DNA of 64,000 bases from NCBI GenBank assembly GCA_024235735.1, contig JACKLU010000012.1:12817-76816 (forward strand), written 5' to 3'. A program made the translations under genes and the position numbers. Shown here piece by piece: positions 37,266 through 45,936 of this stretch (positions are counted from its first letter, which is position 1; every line of letters starts with the position of its first letter). The notes below the pieces were generated by a model that saw only the letters and a list, made by a program, of their open reading frames with translations, searched no databases and was not told the DNA's origin. Source of the stretch: Burkholderiales bacterium (GTDB lineage Bacteria; Pseudomonadota; Gammaproteobacteria; Burkholderiales; Nitrosomonadaceae).

Positions 37266-37332
37266 AAAATTCGATTCCATATGATCCCCCCTGATCTACT
37301 TTCAATAGAAGAAATCATTGGAATCGAATTTT
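37266..37332. terminator. 14-bp perfect hairpin in the fliT-fliK gap
   Basis: Arms AAAATTCGATTCCA (37266-37279) and TGGAATCGAATTTT (37319-37332) are perfectly complementary and continue with ATGAT/ATCAT after one bulged T, around a ~28-nt loop. The minus-strand stem ends in TTTT, so it could terminate the fliT transcript or shape the leader of the fliK-like gene. Confidence 0.5.
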
Positions 37333-37503
37333 GGAGGGCGATGCGCATATTCCGACAATCACTTTTTATCCAACGAAAGTTTTTGCGAAACCGTAGTATT
37401 GAAAATTTATTACTAATAAAAAATTTTACCTGAATAGCTTACGCCAAATTCTGGCCGAGATCTCGGCGATTAAATTCTAGTTTAACCATCTGTTAACAGG
37501 CTG

Positions 37504-37842
37504 TTAAAGATATGCATTGCTGGTTTGATATGTCTGTTGCAAGTTGCGTTTATATCTGTTGGCACTAATCATTTCCTGCAATTTAGTCATCCAGGGTTCT
37601 GTAATTTGTCTGATTTGCGCATCGTGATCAAGCACTTGGTGAATAATCTCGATTTTCTTCTGTTGATGCTCATAACTTAGCGGCAATTCTGTTTCATTGG
37701 TGGCAAGTTTCTGTGTTAGTTCACGGCATTGCCTTTCTAAAGCGATTAAAGTATCCCACTCATTCCTTTTAGCCGCGTCCAACATTTTGTCTGTCGTAGC
37801 AAGTATGTCTTCGTATAGATTAATTATTTTTATGCCGTCCAT
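37504..37842 (-). CDS. fliT: FliT-like flagellar chaperone
   Basis: 112-aa helical protein in the position of fliT, directly after fliS with a 39-bp gap. FliT is the export chaperone of the cap protein FliD and in some bacteria an anti-activator of flagellar genes. The pattern ILATTDKMLDAAKRNEWDTLIALERQC is family-like (W-L-E-R). The rest is amphipathic helix; the C-terminus is short. Identified mainly by context plus this motif. Confidence 0.8.
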   Translation of the reverse strand: MDGIKIINLYEDILATTDKMLDAAKRNEWDTLIALERQCRELTQKLATNETELPLSYEHQQKKIEIIHQVLDHDAQIRQITEPWMTKLQEMISANRYKRNLQQTYQTSNAYL

Positions 37843-37881
37843 TCGTGCAAAACCTTTTTTGTTAAAATTTCATAGAATTGA

Positions 37882-38307
37882 TCAAGCAACAGCTTTCGAC
37901 TTTGCATTGATATCCGGCGACTTTTCAAGTACTTTCCATGCGCCATATAACTCACCAAGCAGTCGATTGACTTCATCGATAATTTCTATGTCGTTTTTAA
38001 GATTCGCAATCAGTAGACGGTTGGTCATATAATCGTAGAGCGCCAGCAGATGCTGCGCAAGCTCCCCCCCGGCATGCATATCAAGACTGGCCTTCAAACC
38101 ATGATCAATAATCATGATTGCTTTAGATAATACTTCCCCTTTTTGGGCGATTTCATTATGTTTGATATGCAATTTTGCTTTAATCAGCGCTTCTGATGCA
38201 CCTTCAAACAGCATTAAAATCAGCTTGTGTGGATTGGCCGACTCGACACCCGTTTCAATGCCAACACGCTGATAATTTGAAATAGGATTATTGATTGCTA
38301 CGCTCAT
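37882..38307 (-). CDS. fliS: Flagellin export chaperone FliS
   Basis: 141-aa four-helix protein that binds the flagellin C-terminus to prevent cytoplasmic polymerisation. Typical features are YQRVGIETGVESANPHKLILMLFEGA near the N-terminus, AIMIIDHGLKASLD in the middle and LYDYMTNRLLIANL in the second half. Lies 51 bp after fliD on the same strand, in the standard fliD-fliS-fliT order. Confidence 0.95.
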   Translation of the reverse strand: MSVAINNPISNYQRVGIETGVESANPHKLILMLFEGASEALIKAKLHIKHNEIAQKGEVLSKAIMIIDHGLKASLDMHAGGELAQHLLALYDYMTNRLLIANLKNDIEIIDEVNRLLGELYGAWKVLEKSPDINAKSKAVA

Positions 38308-38358
38308 TGAATTATTCCTTTCTGAAAATCGGTTCTTTTAAGATATATACTTTATGAA

Positions 38359-40425
38359 TTAGCGATTACTGGTTGCAGATAAGCCAGCTAACTGTTGTTG
38401 CAAAAAACTGCTTGTCTGCGTCATGCTCGCAATCAACGTATCCAACGCGGTAAATTGAGCACGATACCGTTTTTCAATGTCTTCAAGGCGGCGGGAGAAG
38501 GCCTCGCGTTGCTTATCGATATCCTTGATAGAAGCATTGATACCATCCATACGGCCATCAAGTAATCCATCATTCTCCAGCATGCCTTCCAGAATTCGAT
38601 CCAGTCTGCTGGCAAAACCAATCGAAGGCAATGATGCAGCTTCGGGAGTTTCTGTGGTTTGCAGGAAATCAACCGTGCCACGACCGCCCGTAGCGCCGCC
38701 ATCGACGCGCAACGTTATATCAGCAGCCGCACCAGTGCCGCTCAGATCCTTGCCTGAGCCGGTTGCCGGCTCTCCACCAATAGTTCCGGCCACATCCAGT
38801 CCCTGCGTTTCAGTTGGCGCACCAAATAAATCAGCAACCCCATTTCCACCCGTGATTTCAACACTGGAAGTCGAACCGAAACGGTTAGAGGTAATCGACA
38901 GAATACCGGCATTCTGGGTAACCGTAACCGAAACACCACCTGTTTGAAACGTTGCGTTGCTGTTGATTTGGGACTGAATTTCCGCAGCTAGCGAATCAGC
39001 GGTATAAGCACCATCCGTCAACGTGATGCTACTACTGATGCCGTCGATCGACAGATCCAGTGTATTGTTCTCAAATAATGGCAACGAACTGATATTCAAT
39101 GTAGCAGCAGTACTACCCACAGCTTCGCCCCGGGTTGCTAACTGAGTAATGTTGACAGCGAAGCTGCCAGGCTGGAAATTCGCCGGTTGATTAATGAGTG
39201 AAATCAGATTGTCGCTCGTTTGCGCCAGATTGGTTGTGATAGGCGACGCCGTGGCTGCGGTTTTGCTGGTAAAGAATGCCGCAATATCTTTAGACGGATC
39301 ATTCAGCACTGCATTCAATTTAGCATTATCCAATTGTAACGTACCATCTTTCTGAAAACTGATCCCGATTTGTGACAATGAATTCAGTCCACCTGCCGCG
39401 CCGGGGAGAAATGAATTCAACACGCCTCGCAATTGCGTCTGTATTGCGCGGACTGTTGAGTCTCCGGTAAGTACTGATGCCTGTTGATTTGCCACATCAT
39501 ACCTGGACACATCGGAAATGGTTTTTGCCAGCTCATTATATGCCTTGACGAAAGCTTCCGCGCCGGCCTGTACTTTTGAGACATCGCGAGCAACATTCAG
39601 AGTGGTCGTCGTGCCAGGTTCGGCCTTGATCAGGTTGAACGTAACGCCGCCAAGCGCATCTGAAATCGTATTGGACGGTTTACTGATGTTGATGCCGTCG
39701 ATCACCATCGTAGCATTCTGGGCAGCGACCGTTTCCACCATATTGATCGCTCCACCCGTGGAAGCATCGTAAGCAAGCCGTGACAATCCGGCATTGTCGG
39801 TGTGATTGCCGTCACTATCGCTAACCGTGATTTTCAGCGCACTATTCAAGCCGGTATCGCTTGAAGCGATAACAAGCCTATTGCCCGCACCATCGTTGAC
39901 AATGCTTGCGGAAACGCCCACATCAGCCTGGTTAATAGCATCGCGAATGCTCCCCAATGAGGATTGGCCGGGTTCTATTGTAATTGCCTTCGCAAGCTTA
40001 TCGGGATGATTAGTGAATGAACCGTCGCTATTATACGTGCCAAACTCAATTGTCAATGTTCCGCTACCGATTGCTGTATCGGTTGAAGCAAATGCATCGG
40101 ACTTGATTTTCTGCGCCTGAGCAAGCGTTAAAACTTCAATCTGATGGCTGCCCGCAGCTGCGGTCGACAATGCGCTGGCTGTAACGATGTCCGGATTGGC
40201 GGTAGTGGCTTTGACACCACTGAAGATTGATTCATTGGTCAATGTCTTGACACTGTTCTGGAATGACGAGAGGGCTCCTTTAAGGCTGCCGTATGCTGAT
40301 ATCTTGGCTTGTTGTCCTGCTTCCTTGTTATTAAGCAGTAGCAGTGGGCGCTGCTCAAGGGTCATCAGTTGGCCAACAATACTGTTGACATCCAGTCCTG
40401 AGCCGAGTCCGGGTGAAGAGAGCAT
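38359..40425 (-). CDS. fliD: Flagellar cap protein FliD
   Basis: 688-aa filament cap that folds flagellin at the growing tip. The N-terminal LGSGLDVNSIVGQLM and the C-terminal coiled coil (SIKDIDKQREAFSRRLEDIEKRYRAQFTALDTLIASM, then SFLQQQL) are diagnostic. The variable middle is Ser/Thr/Ala-rich and longer than in E. coli FliD (468 aa), as in other betaproteobacteria. Follows flaG by 36 bp and precedes fliS. Confidence 0.96.
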   Translation of the reverse strand: MLSSPGLGSGLDVNSIVGQLMTLEQRPLLLLNNKEAGQQAKISAYGSLKGALSSFQNSVKTLTNESIFSGVKATTANPDIVTASALSTAAAGSHQIEVLTLAQAQKIKSDAFASTDTAIGSGTLTIEFGTYNSDGSFTNHPDKLAKAITIEPGQSSLGSIRDAINQADVGVSASIVNDGAGNRLVIASSDTGLNSALKITVSDSDGNHTDNAGLSRLAYDASTGGAINMVETVAAQNATMVIDGINISKPSNTISDALGGVTFNLIKAEPGTTTTLNVARDVSKVQAGAEAFVKAYNELAKTISDVSRYDVANQQASVLTGDSTVRAIQTQLRGVLNSFLPGAAGGLNSLSQIGISFQKDGTLQLDNAKLNAVLNDPSKDIAAFFTSKTAATASPITTNLAQTSDNLISLINQPANFQPGSFAVNITQLATRGEAVGSTAATLNISSLPLFENNTLDLSIDGISSSITLTDGAYTADSLAAEIQSQINSNATFQTGGVSVTVTQNAGILSITSNRFGSTSSVEITGGNGVADLFGAPTETQGLDVAGTIGGEPATGSGKDLSGTGAAADITLRVDGGATGGRGTVDFLQTTETPEAASLPSIGFASRLDRILEGMLENDGLLDGRMDGINASIKDIDKQREAFSRRLEDIEKRYRAQFTALDTLIASMTQTSSFLQQQLAGLSATSNR

Positions 40426-40461
40426 GGTGATGTCCTTTTCGTAATGAAATTTACGCGAAAA

Positions 40462-40821
40462 TCAGGCTTCGTCGCTAAATAGTAATCCTTTGATTTCTCC
40501 AAGCGCGCGAGCGATATTGATCGCCTCTTCCGAGGGGATCTGGCGTATCACCTCCTGAGTCTGAGTATCCATAATTTTGATAACCGTTTTTCCGGTGTCT
40601 TCATCAATGGAAAAATTCAGGTTCTGCGTCAGTGTTTGTGTAAACTGTTGGATTTGATCAACAGCGTCCTGAATCTGCTCCGGTTTAATGGTTTCCGTTC
40701 CGGTTTTTTGCGTCATGCCGACAGTCAATTCCGGGCTAGCCGGCATTCTTAGCCCCGGATTATCGGCCAAGGATGGCGGCGGTATAAAATCATGGATAGC
40801 TGTTGCTGAATTGATCATCAT
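40462..40821 (-). CDS. flaG: FlaG family flagellar protein
   Basis: 119-aa protein of the FlaG family, which influences filament length in Vibrio and Pseudomonas. The diagnostic C-terminal segment is LNFSIDEDTGKTVIKIMDTQTQEVIRQIPSEE, preceded by a polar proline-containing N-terminus. Lies between fliC (88 bp upstream) and fliD (36 bp downstream), the usual position. Confidence 0.92.
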   Translation of the reverse strand: MMINSATAIHDFIPPPSLADNPGLRMPASPELTVGMTQKTGTETIKPEQIQDAVDQIQQFTQTLTQNLNFSIDEDTGKTVIKIMDTQTQEVIRQIPSEEAINIARALGEIKGLLFSDEA

Positions 40822-40848
40822 ATTAAATCTCCTTGTGCATAAGTGGTT

Positions 40849-40883
40849 GCGGAAAAGCTGATGATTCTTCCGAGCTTCTCCGC
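40849..40883 (-). terminator. Hairpin after fliC
   Basis: Arms GCGGAAAAGCT (40849-40859) and AGCTTCTCCGC (40873-40883) pair with one mismatch, extended by CATAAG/CTTATG further out. It lies between the fliC stop and flaG. With no U-run it may be a partial terminator or an RNA-stabilising hairpin that favours fliC over downstream genes. Confidence 0.45.
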
Positions 40884-40909
40884 ATGGCTATGATTGCTTA
40901 TGCGATTCC

Positions 40910-42619
40910 TTACCTTAGCAATGACAACACATTGTTAGGCAACGCATTCGCCTGCGCAAGCATCGCAACACCAGCCTGCTGCAGAATCTGCGCCCGTGTC
41001 ATTGTTGCCGTTTCCGCCGCGAAATCAGCGTCACGTATCCGGCTGCGTGAAGCAGACAGATTCTCGGACGTTGTTTGCAGATTACTGATAGTGCTTTCCA
41101 GCCGGTTTTGCAAAGCGCCAAAGCGGGCGCGCTGATCATTGACCGCGGTCAGCGCCGAATCGACAATCGATAATGTTCGGTTGGCTGATTCCGCAGTGGT
41201 AATGTCGATCGCGTTGGCAGCTTGCAGTTGCGCACCATAAGTGCCGGCTGCCGCCGTGTTCGGCGCACTAGCATCCGCGAACACATCAGCTACAGCAGTG
41301 GTTATCGTGAACGACTTGGAAGAGTCAAGAACCACTCGGCCGGTAAACCAGGCGCCATTGCCATTAGTCCAGACACCGGTCGTGGTATCCAGCGAACCGC
41401 CGGTAAGCGTCTCGCTATAGGTGGAATCAGTACTGGTATCGCCATCCAGCAGAGAAATATCATTCACCTGGATATCGAGCGCAGTTCCAGTATTGTCATA
41501 AGAGTTATTCAGTATGCGCAGATCGCTGCCATTAGTGTTAGTCAGTTTGATTGAGTGATAACCATCATCGCTCAACACCACCTCGGCAGTGAAACCGGTT
41601 TTAGCGGAAGCATCATTAAATGCTTGGACTGCCGTGCTCAGATAACTGGCTGAATCAACATCGGCTTGATCATCGGAACCACCAGTTTTAAATGAAATCG
41701 TCGTGTATTTCGGATCTACTGTATTAGCGTTTGTTGGGTCGGAGTAGTCGGTCGAAATGGCGAACGAGTACGTGGTATTTTGCTGGAAACCCACACCCGT
41801 ACCAGTGCCAGCACCCAGTACGACTTCAGTAATGGCGTTTGCATTTACGCCGCTGCCGGTGCTGTTGATCGCCGTTGCGATTTCGCCCGCGCTGGCGCCC
41901 GCTCGATAGTAGACATCAAAATTACCTGAACCTGTTGCAATCCGGAAATCTCCAGCAGCAGCGGCCCCGTTGACTGCGGATGCGTCACCTGTCGTGCCAC
42001 TTAGCAGTACTGAGTTGCCGAATGCGTCACTGTTCGAACCGATAGTGCCAGCAACCAGATCGCCCCTGCCACCAGGCACGAAAGCAGCCAGTCCGCCGAT
42101 GCGATAGTTGCCAAATGCGCTGGTTTGGAAGTTACCGGACGCAGCGGAAATCGTTTGATTGGCATTGGCGCCCACCTGAAAATTGATGGTGCTAAACGAT
42201 CCGTCAAGCAGATTCATACCGTTGAACTGGGTTTGCGTGGATACACGCTGAATCTCGGCGGTGAGCTGCGTAACTTCGGCTTGCAGTGCAGCGCGGTCGT
42301 TGGCGGTGTTAGTCGCATTGGCGGCCTGAATGGAAAGCTCGCGGATCCGTTGCAGATTGTCACTGATTTGAGTCAATGCGCCTTCCGCTGTCTGTGAAAG
42401 AGAAATACCATCACTTGCATTCCGTGCAGCTTGATTAAGGCCACGGATTTGCGAGCTCATTCTTTCAGAAATTGCCAAGCCCGCCGCATCGTCCTTTGCG
42501 CTGTTAATTCTAAGGCCGGAAGACAATCTTTCCAAAGCTGTGTTGAGTGAAGATTGCGACATGTTCAGGTTACGCTGAGCAGTCAACGAAGGAATATTCG
42601 AATTGATTACTTGTGCCAT
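40910..42619 (-). CDS. fliC: Flagellin
   Basis: 569-aa filament subunit. The conserved N-terminal D0/D1 (residues 1-~170, QRNLNMSQSSLNTALERLSS, INSAKDDAAGLAIS) and C-terminal D1/D0 (last ~95, TISNLQTTSENLSASRSRI, QAGVAMLAQANALPNNVLSLL) flank a variable Ser/Thr/Gly-rich centre exposed on the filament. The LRINSAKDDAAG region is of the TLR5-recognised beta/gamma type. GGAGAACC lies just upstream. A sigma-28 promoter candidate starts ~100 bp upstream, and the filament cluster follows downstream. Confidence 0.98.
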   Translation of the reverse strand: MAQVINSNIPSLTAQRNLNMSQSSLNTALERLSSGLRINSAKDDAAGLAISERMSSQIRGLNQAARNASDGISLSQTAEGALTQISDNLQRIRELSIQAANATNTANDRAALQAEVTQLTAEIQRVSTQTQFNGMNLLDGSFSTINFQVGANANQTISAASGNFQTSAFGNYRIGGLAAFVPGGRGDLVAGTIGSNSDAFGNSVLLSGTTGDASAVNGAAAAGDFRIATGSGNFDVYYRAGASAGEIATAINSTGSGVNANAITEVVLGAGTGTGVGFQQNTTYSFAISTDYSDPTNANTVDPKYTTISFKTGGSDDQADVDSASYLSTAVQAFNDASAKTGFTAEVVLSDDGYHSIKLTNTNGSDLRILNNSYDNTGTALDIQVNDISLLDGDTSTDSTYSETLTGGSLDTTTGVWTNGNGAWFTGRVVLDSSKSFTITTAVADVFADASAPNTAAAGTYGAQLQAANAIDITTAESANRTLSIVDSALTAVNDQRARFGALQNRLESTISNLQTTSENLSASRSRIRDADFAAETATMTRAQILQQAGVAMLAQANALPNNVLSLLR

Positions 42620-42722
42620 TTAGGTTCTCCTGTTTTAAAAACAATTTCTTTATTCAAACAATAGTCAATAACAACTAGTTAGCTCTGTAATTTGAGAGGG
42701 TTAGTAACCATCGTTGTAGCAG

Positions 42723-42749
42723 TAATCGGTTGGCTTTTTATAAAGTTGA
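42723..42749 (-). promoter_or_regulatory. Candidate sigma-28 (FliA) promoter for fliC
   Basis: On the minus strand TCAACTTT, 11 nt, ACCGATTA matches the FliA consensus TAAAGTTT-N11-GCCGATAA at 12 of 16 positions with exact spacing. The expected start would leave a ~95-nt leader before fliC. The IS66 insertion boundary is ~130 bp further upstream, so the promoter is intact. Confidence 0.6.
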
Positions 42750-42815
42750 GTGTTAATTTCATACCGTCTTGAATCGCCTTCAAGCCCACCGGCAGGTATT
42801 CAACAGGAAACTGCA

Positions 42816-42866
42816 TTAACAGGCTATTGAGAAGTGTGACCGAGGCAGTCAATACAAGGCAGCAAC
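42816..42866 (+). repeat. 51-bp intergenic repeat, copy 1
   Basis: Begins TTAACAG and ends GCAGCAAC; about 79% identical over 51 bp to 46111-46161 in the same orientation, with the shared core ACCGAG-CAGTCAA. Lies just left of the IS66 insertion. Its nature is unknown; it may be a dispersed non-coding repeat or a remnant of a coding repeat. Confidence 0.5.
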
Positions 42867-42870
42867 AAGT

Positions 42871-42878
42871 GATGCAAG
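42871..42878 (+). repeat. IS66 target site duplication, left copy
   Basis: GATGCAAG immediately before the element; identical to the right copy at 45264-45271. Exact identity supports a recent insertion. Confidence 0.93.
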
Positions 42879-42902
42879 GTAAGCATCCAACGCATCCACC
42901 TG

Positions 42903-44492
42903 TCATTTGCCTTGCTTTGATGATTGAATGAACTCCGGTGTCAACGGAAGTAATTCATCGATACGGCTATTGGGCCAGGCGGGGAGTTTAGCGAGTGTTT
43001 CTTTGAGCCATGTGGCCGGATTGGTGTTGTTTAGCCTGGCGGTGCCGAACAGGGTTTGAATGGCTGCAGCACGTTGGCCGGCGCGTTCCGATCCAGTGAA
43101 GAGCCAGTTCTTTTTCCCGATGGCGATGGGGCGAATGGTGTTTTCTACCGGATTGTTGTCGATCGGCAGATGACCTGTTTGTGCGTAGCGGCTCAGGCTT
43201 TTCCAACGTTTGAGTGTGTAGTCCAGTGCTCTGGCGGAGCCGCCGCCATTTGCGGTTTGTAGGCGGGTTTGAGTCAGCCAGCCGTGCATTGCATTAAGTA
43301 GCGGCAGGCTTTTTTCGACGCGTAACTGTTGACGCGCCTCGGCATTCAGGTGTTTGCCTTCTGCCTCAATCGCATATAAGGTGCTGATACGCTGCAATGC
43401 CTCGAATGCCATTGGACTGGCGTTGGCTTTGTGCAGGTCGAAGAATTTGCGCCGCGCATGCGCCCAGCAGCCCAGTTCGATACAGGGCGATGCGGTTCTG
43501 GAGAACAGCGGTTTGTAGCCGCCATAGTCATCGACCAGCAGATGGCCTTGCCAGTTTTGCAGGAAGTTTTGCGCATGCCGGCCGCTTCGACCGGCTTGAT
43601 AGTCGAAGATGACGATTCGTGGCCCCGAGTCAAGATCGTTACTGCGGTAGGCCCATAGATAGGCCTTGCGGGTTTTGCCGTTGCCGGGTTCCAGTTGCGC
43701 GATGGGCGTTTCATCGGCATGAAGCATGTTACCCTGCAGCAAATGCCAGATCAGGCGATCAACCAGCGGTTGCAGGGCTACGCCTGTACGGCCTACCCAT
43801 TCCGCAAGCGTGGAACTGGACAGTGTGACTTGTTCACGGGCGGCCATTTGTTCCAGGCGATAAAGCGGCAAATGGTTCAGATATTTGCTGGTCACCACCC
43901 AGGCCAGTAAACCCGGCGCTGCCATACCGCCGTCGATCACTGCCGGTGGCGCCGGTTCTGCAGTGATGGTTTCGCAAGTTCTGCAAGCGTACTGTGGCCG
44001 GATGTGACGGTGAACAAAAAATCGAGCGGGTTCAACATCGAGCTGTTCGGTAACGTCTTCACCGATCTTAACCAGCTCGCGGCCGCACTGGTTGCATTGG
44101 CAGGACTGGGGTTCATGCCGGTGCTCGATGCGCGGCAAATGATCCGGCAGCGGCTGGCGTCCAGCACGATTGCGCGGCAACTTGGGTTTAGTGTCTTTAT
44201 CGGCTGGTGCATTGATCTGTTCGATTTCCGCATTGACGGCAGCGATATCCGCCAGCACCGATTCGTCAAACAGACTCGGATGTTCGAATGAAGACAGTGA
44301 CTCGTTCTTCCGGCCAAAACGGATGCGGCGCAAATGTGCCAGTTCCATTGTGAGCGCCTGGATTTTAATCTCCTGTGCGCGAATCTCTTGCTGGGCCTGA
44401 TCAAGCAACGTCTGAACAATGTCGGCCACCTGTTGTTTGGTATCCGCATCAAGATTCAATTGATCGAGTTGAGTCAATGATTTCATGGCCAT
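42903..44492 (-). CDS. tnpC: IS66 family transposase TnpC
   Basis: 529-aa DDE transposase. N-terminal coiled coil with leucine-zipper character (1-~65), zinc-finger-like CQCNQCGRELVK and CRTCETI, then the catalytic core (HADETPIAQLEPG and LVDDYGGYKPLF carry acidic residues) and the C-terminal NPVENTIRPIAIGKKNWLFT with the final glutamate. Full length for IS66. It ends 24 bp from the left terminus of the element. Confidence 0.97.
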   Translation of the reverse strand: MAMKSLTQLDQLNLDADTKQQVADIVQTLLDQAQQEIRAQEIKIQALTMELAHLRRIRFGRKNESLSSFEHPSLFDESVLADIAAVNAEIEQINAPADKDTKPKLPRNRAGRQPLPDHLPRIEHRHEPQSCQCNQCGRELVKIGEDVTEQLDVEPARFFVHRHIRPQYACRTCETITAEPAPPAVIDGGMAAPGLLAWVVTSKYLNHLPLYRLEQMAAREQVTLSSSTLAEWVGRTGVALQPLVDRLIWHLLQGNMLHADETPIAQLEPGNGKTRKAYLWAYRSNDLDSGPRIVIFDYQAGRSGRHAQNFLQNWQGHLLVDDYGGYKPLFSRTASPCIELGCWAHARRKFFDLHKANASPMAFEALQRISTLYAIEAEGKHLNAEARQQLRVEKSLPLLNAMHGWLTQTRLQTANGGGSARALDYTLKRWKSLSRYAQTGHLPIDNNPVENTIRPIAIGKKNWLFTGSERAGQRAAAIQTLFGTARLNNTNPATWLKETLAKLPAWPNSRIDELLPLTPEFIQSSKQGK

Positions 44493-44547
44493 TATTATAC
44501 CACAAAACCACCATAACTAACTGTTAACATTGAATTATCACATAACA

Positions 44548-44898
44548 TCACACCTGCAAATGAGCAGGTGGCAATGCCGACAGACGCCGCCAGTCCACAC
44601 CTGCCGTAAGCCATTCCCACTGCATTCTCGTCAACTCAAAACAACGATCCTCCAGCTTCGGCCACACAAACCGGCCTTGATGTAATCGGCGTTGGCATAA
44701 CCAGACTCCCGTACCATCCCACAACAACACCTTGATGCGATTGCCCGCACGGTTACAAAACACAAACGCCGATCCCGAACACGGCGAATAACCCAGCGCC
44801 TGCTGCACAATCATCGACAAACCGTCAATGCCTCGGCGCATATCTGCCGGTTCAACCATCATCCAGATTTGACCGCTATGCGTAATCATTCCAGACAT
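44548..44898 (-). CDS. tnpB: IS66 family accessory protein TnpB
   Basis: 116-aa IS66 Orf2 protein required with TnpA for transposition. Family pattern: MRRGIDGLSMIVQQ, GSAFVFCNRAGNRIKVLLWDGTG, LHQGRFVWP. The start overlaps the tnpA stop by 13 bp. Complete. Confidence 0.96.
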   Translation of the reverse strand: MSGMITHSGQIWMMVEPADMRRGIDGLSMIVQQALGYSPCSGSAFVFCNRAGNRIKVLLWDGTGVWLCQRRLHQGRFVWPKLEDRCFELTRMQWEWLTAGVDWRRLSALPPAHLQV

Positions 44899-45182
44899 CG
44901 CAACAATTCAACCAGCCATTGCGGTGAAACATCTGCCGGTATTTCCAATACATAACCGCCAGAACCGCGTAATTTCAAAGAATTCATCGGTGACGATTCC
45001 GGTTTGATCGTTACCGGTACCAACGTGGCGGGCTTATTATCCAAGCAATCATGGCGATAAACTCTCAACCAGTTACAAAATGTCTTCGCATTCAATCCCT
45101 GCTTACGACAATAAGCAGCCTGGCTCATGCCGCTTGATTGCCAGATTTCTATATGTTTTCGTTGATGCTGCTGTAATTTCAT
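44886..45182 (-). CDS. tnpA: IS66 family protein TnpA (helix-turn-helix)
   Basis: 98-aa IS66 Orf1. The N-terminal HTH reads WQSSGMSQAAYCRKQGLNAKTFCNWLR, typical of the IS66/IS3 TnpA-like family. An in-frame TTG at 45185 precedes ATG 45182; AGGAGG sits 7 nt before the ATG, so I chose 45182. First gene of the IS operon, ~80 bp from the right terminus. Confidence 0.95.
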   Translation of the reverse strand: MKLQQHQRKHIEIWQSSGMSQAAYCRKQGLNAKTFCNWLRVYRHDCLDNKPATLVPVTIKPESSPMNSLKLRGSGGYVLEIPADVSPQWLVELLRCLE

Positions 45183-45263
45183 CAATTATCCTCCTGAAAA
45201 ATTTACTCAGGCAGAATAATGAAATTCAACAACCATATTAAGATGGAAGGATTGGAGGCTTAC

Positions 45264-45699
45264 GATGCAAGCAGAACCCAGCGAACATTAAGGGCAACAC
45301 GGCAAGGTGAACGCCAAATAACCAAAACACTCGACATAATCGTCGACATTGACAAGCGACAGTCGCTCGCCATGCCTTATTTTGAACAGTGAATATAAAG
45401 TAGATGGCAAGAGGGGATTGATCGTGACTGAGCAAGATTTCAGCCAGATTTACACCATGCCGTATACAATGAGCACCCACGATCCCGAGCGACACCGAAG
45501 TGGAAAAGTAGTGATGCAATAAAGTCCATTAACGTATATGATTTGGTCAAGCAAAACCGGACAGATCATTTACTACATACCCGGACAGTTTATTTGTTCT
45601 CTACAAAATCCTGAACGAAAGTTGCGTCAACGCAAATATTAAAGGATAATGGCGCGTTTTTGGTTTGTGCTTTTAGTCATACTGTAACTGAGGATAACA
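45264..45699. other. Intergenic stretch right of the IS66 element, with short CCGGACAG repeats
   Basis: Begins with the right copy of the target duplication. Contains an open frame on the minus strand (45238-45519) that crosses into the IS and resembles no family I know. Two close copies of CCGGACAG lie at about 45557 and 45582, in sequence reminiscent of insertion-sequence ends (TGTCCGG on the other strand), perhaps a relic. TTGCGTCAACGCAA at about 45623 is a short palindrome upstream of rpmE. No RNA gene is seen. Confidence 0.4.
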
Positions 45700-45936
45700 A
45701 TGAAAGCGGATACACATCCTGATTATCAGGAAATTACGGTCACATGCAGCTGCGGCAATTCATTTGAAACACGTTCGACACTGAATAAGTCGTTGAATAT
45801 TGAGGTTTGCTCTATGTGTCATCCTTTTTATACTGGCAAGCAGAAAATTGTAGACACTGCGGGTCGAGTCGAAAAGTTTCGTCAGAAATATGGCAGTCCA
45901 TTTTCAAAACGGATGGGCGCCAACACGAACTCCTAG
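45700..45936 (+). CDS. rpmE: 50S ribosomal protein L31 (zinc-binding form)
   Basis: 78-aa ribosomal protein with the four zinc-ligand cysteines of the C+ form: C16 and C18 (TCSCGN) and C37 and C40 (CSMCHPFYTGKQK). GAGGATAACA precedes the ATG. Presence of all four cysteines means it is the zinc-replete type, not the Zur-controlled paralogue. Stands alone between the IS66 locus and the cupin/cytochrome genes. Confidence 0.97.
   Translation: MKADTHPDYQEITVTCSCGNSFETRSTLNKSLNIEVCSMCHPFYTGKQKIVDTAGRVEKFRQKYGSPFSKRMGANTNS

Larger units (their letters stand above)
42879..45263 (-). mobile_element. IS66-family insertion sequence, intact, with 8-bp target duplication
   Basis: 2385-bp element with tnpA, tnpB and tnpC all on the minus strand. 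The ends are imperfect inverted repeats: GTAAGCATCCAACGCATCCA at 42879 and, on the other strand, GTAAGCCTCCAATCCTTCCA ending at 45263 (about 18 of 23 matches). The 8-bp direct repeat GATGCAAG flanks it exactly (42871-42878 and 45264-45271), the duplication length expected of IS66. All three ORFs are uninterrupted, so the insertion looks recent and possibly active. Confidence 0.95.

Noticed and set aside
37454..37485. Possible sigma-28 promoter for the fliK-like gene (TAAA ... GCCGAGAT)
   Set aside because: The spacing between the two boxes is 13 rather than 15 nt and the -35 extension does not match; the palindrome explains the GC box.
42679..42906. 75-aa minus-strand ORF upstream of fliC running into the IS
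   Set aside because: Its first codons are IS66 end sequence, and it covers the sigma-28 promoter candidate; a created ORF rather than a gene.
45238..45519. 93-aa minus-strand ORF right of the IS66 element
   Set aside because: Without the IS its frame would end soon after the insertion point; no homologous features, unusual Cys/Leu/His composition. Probably non-coding.
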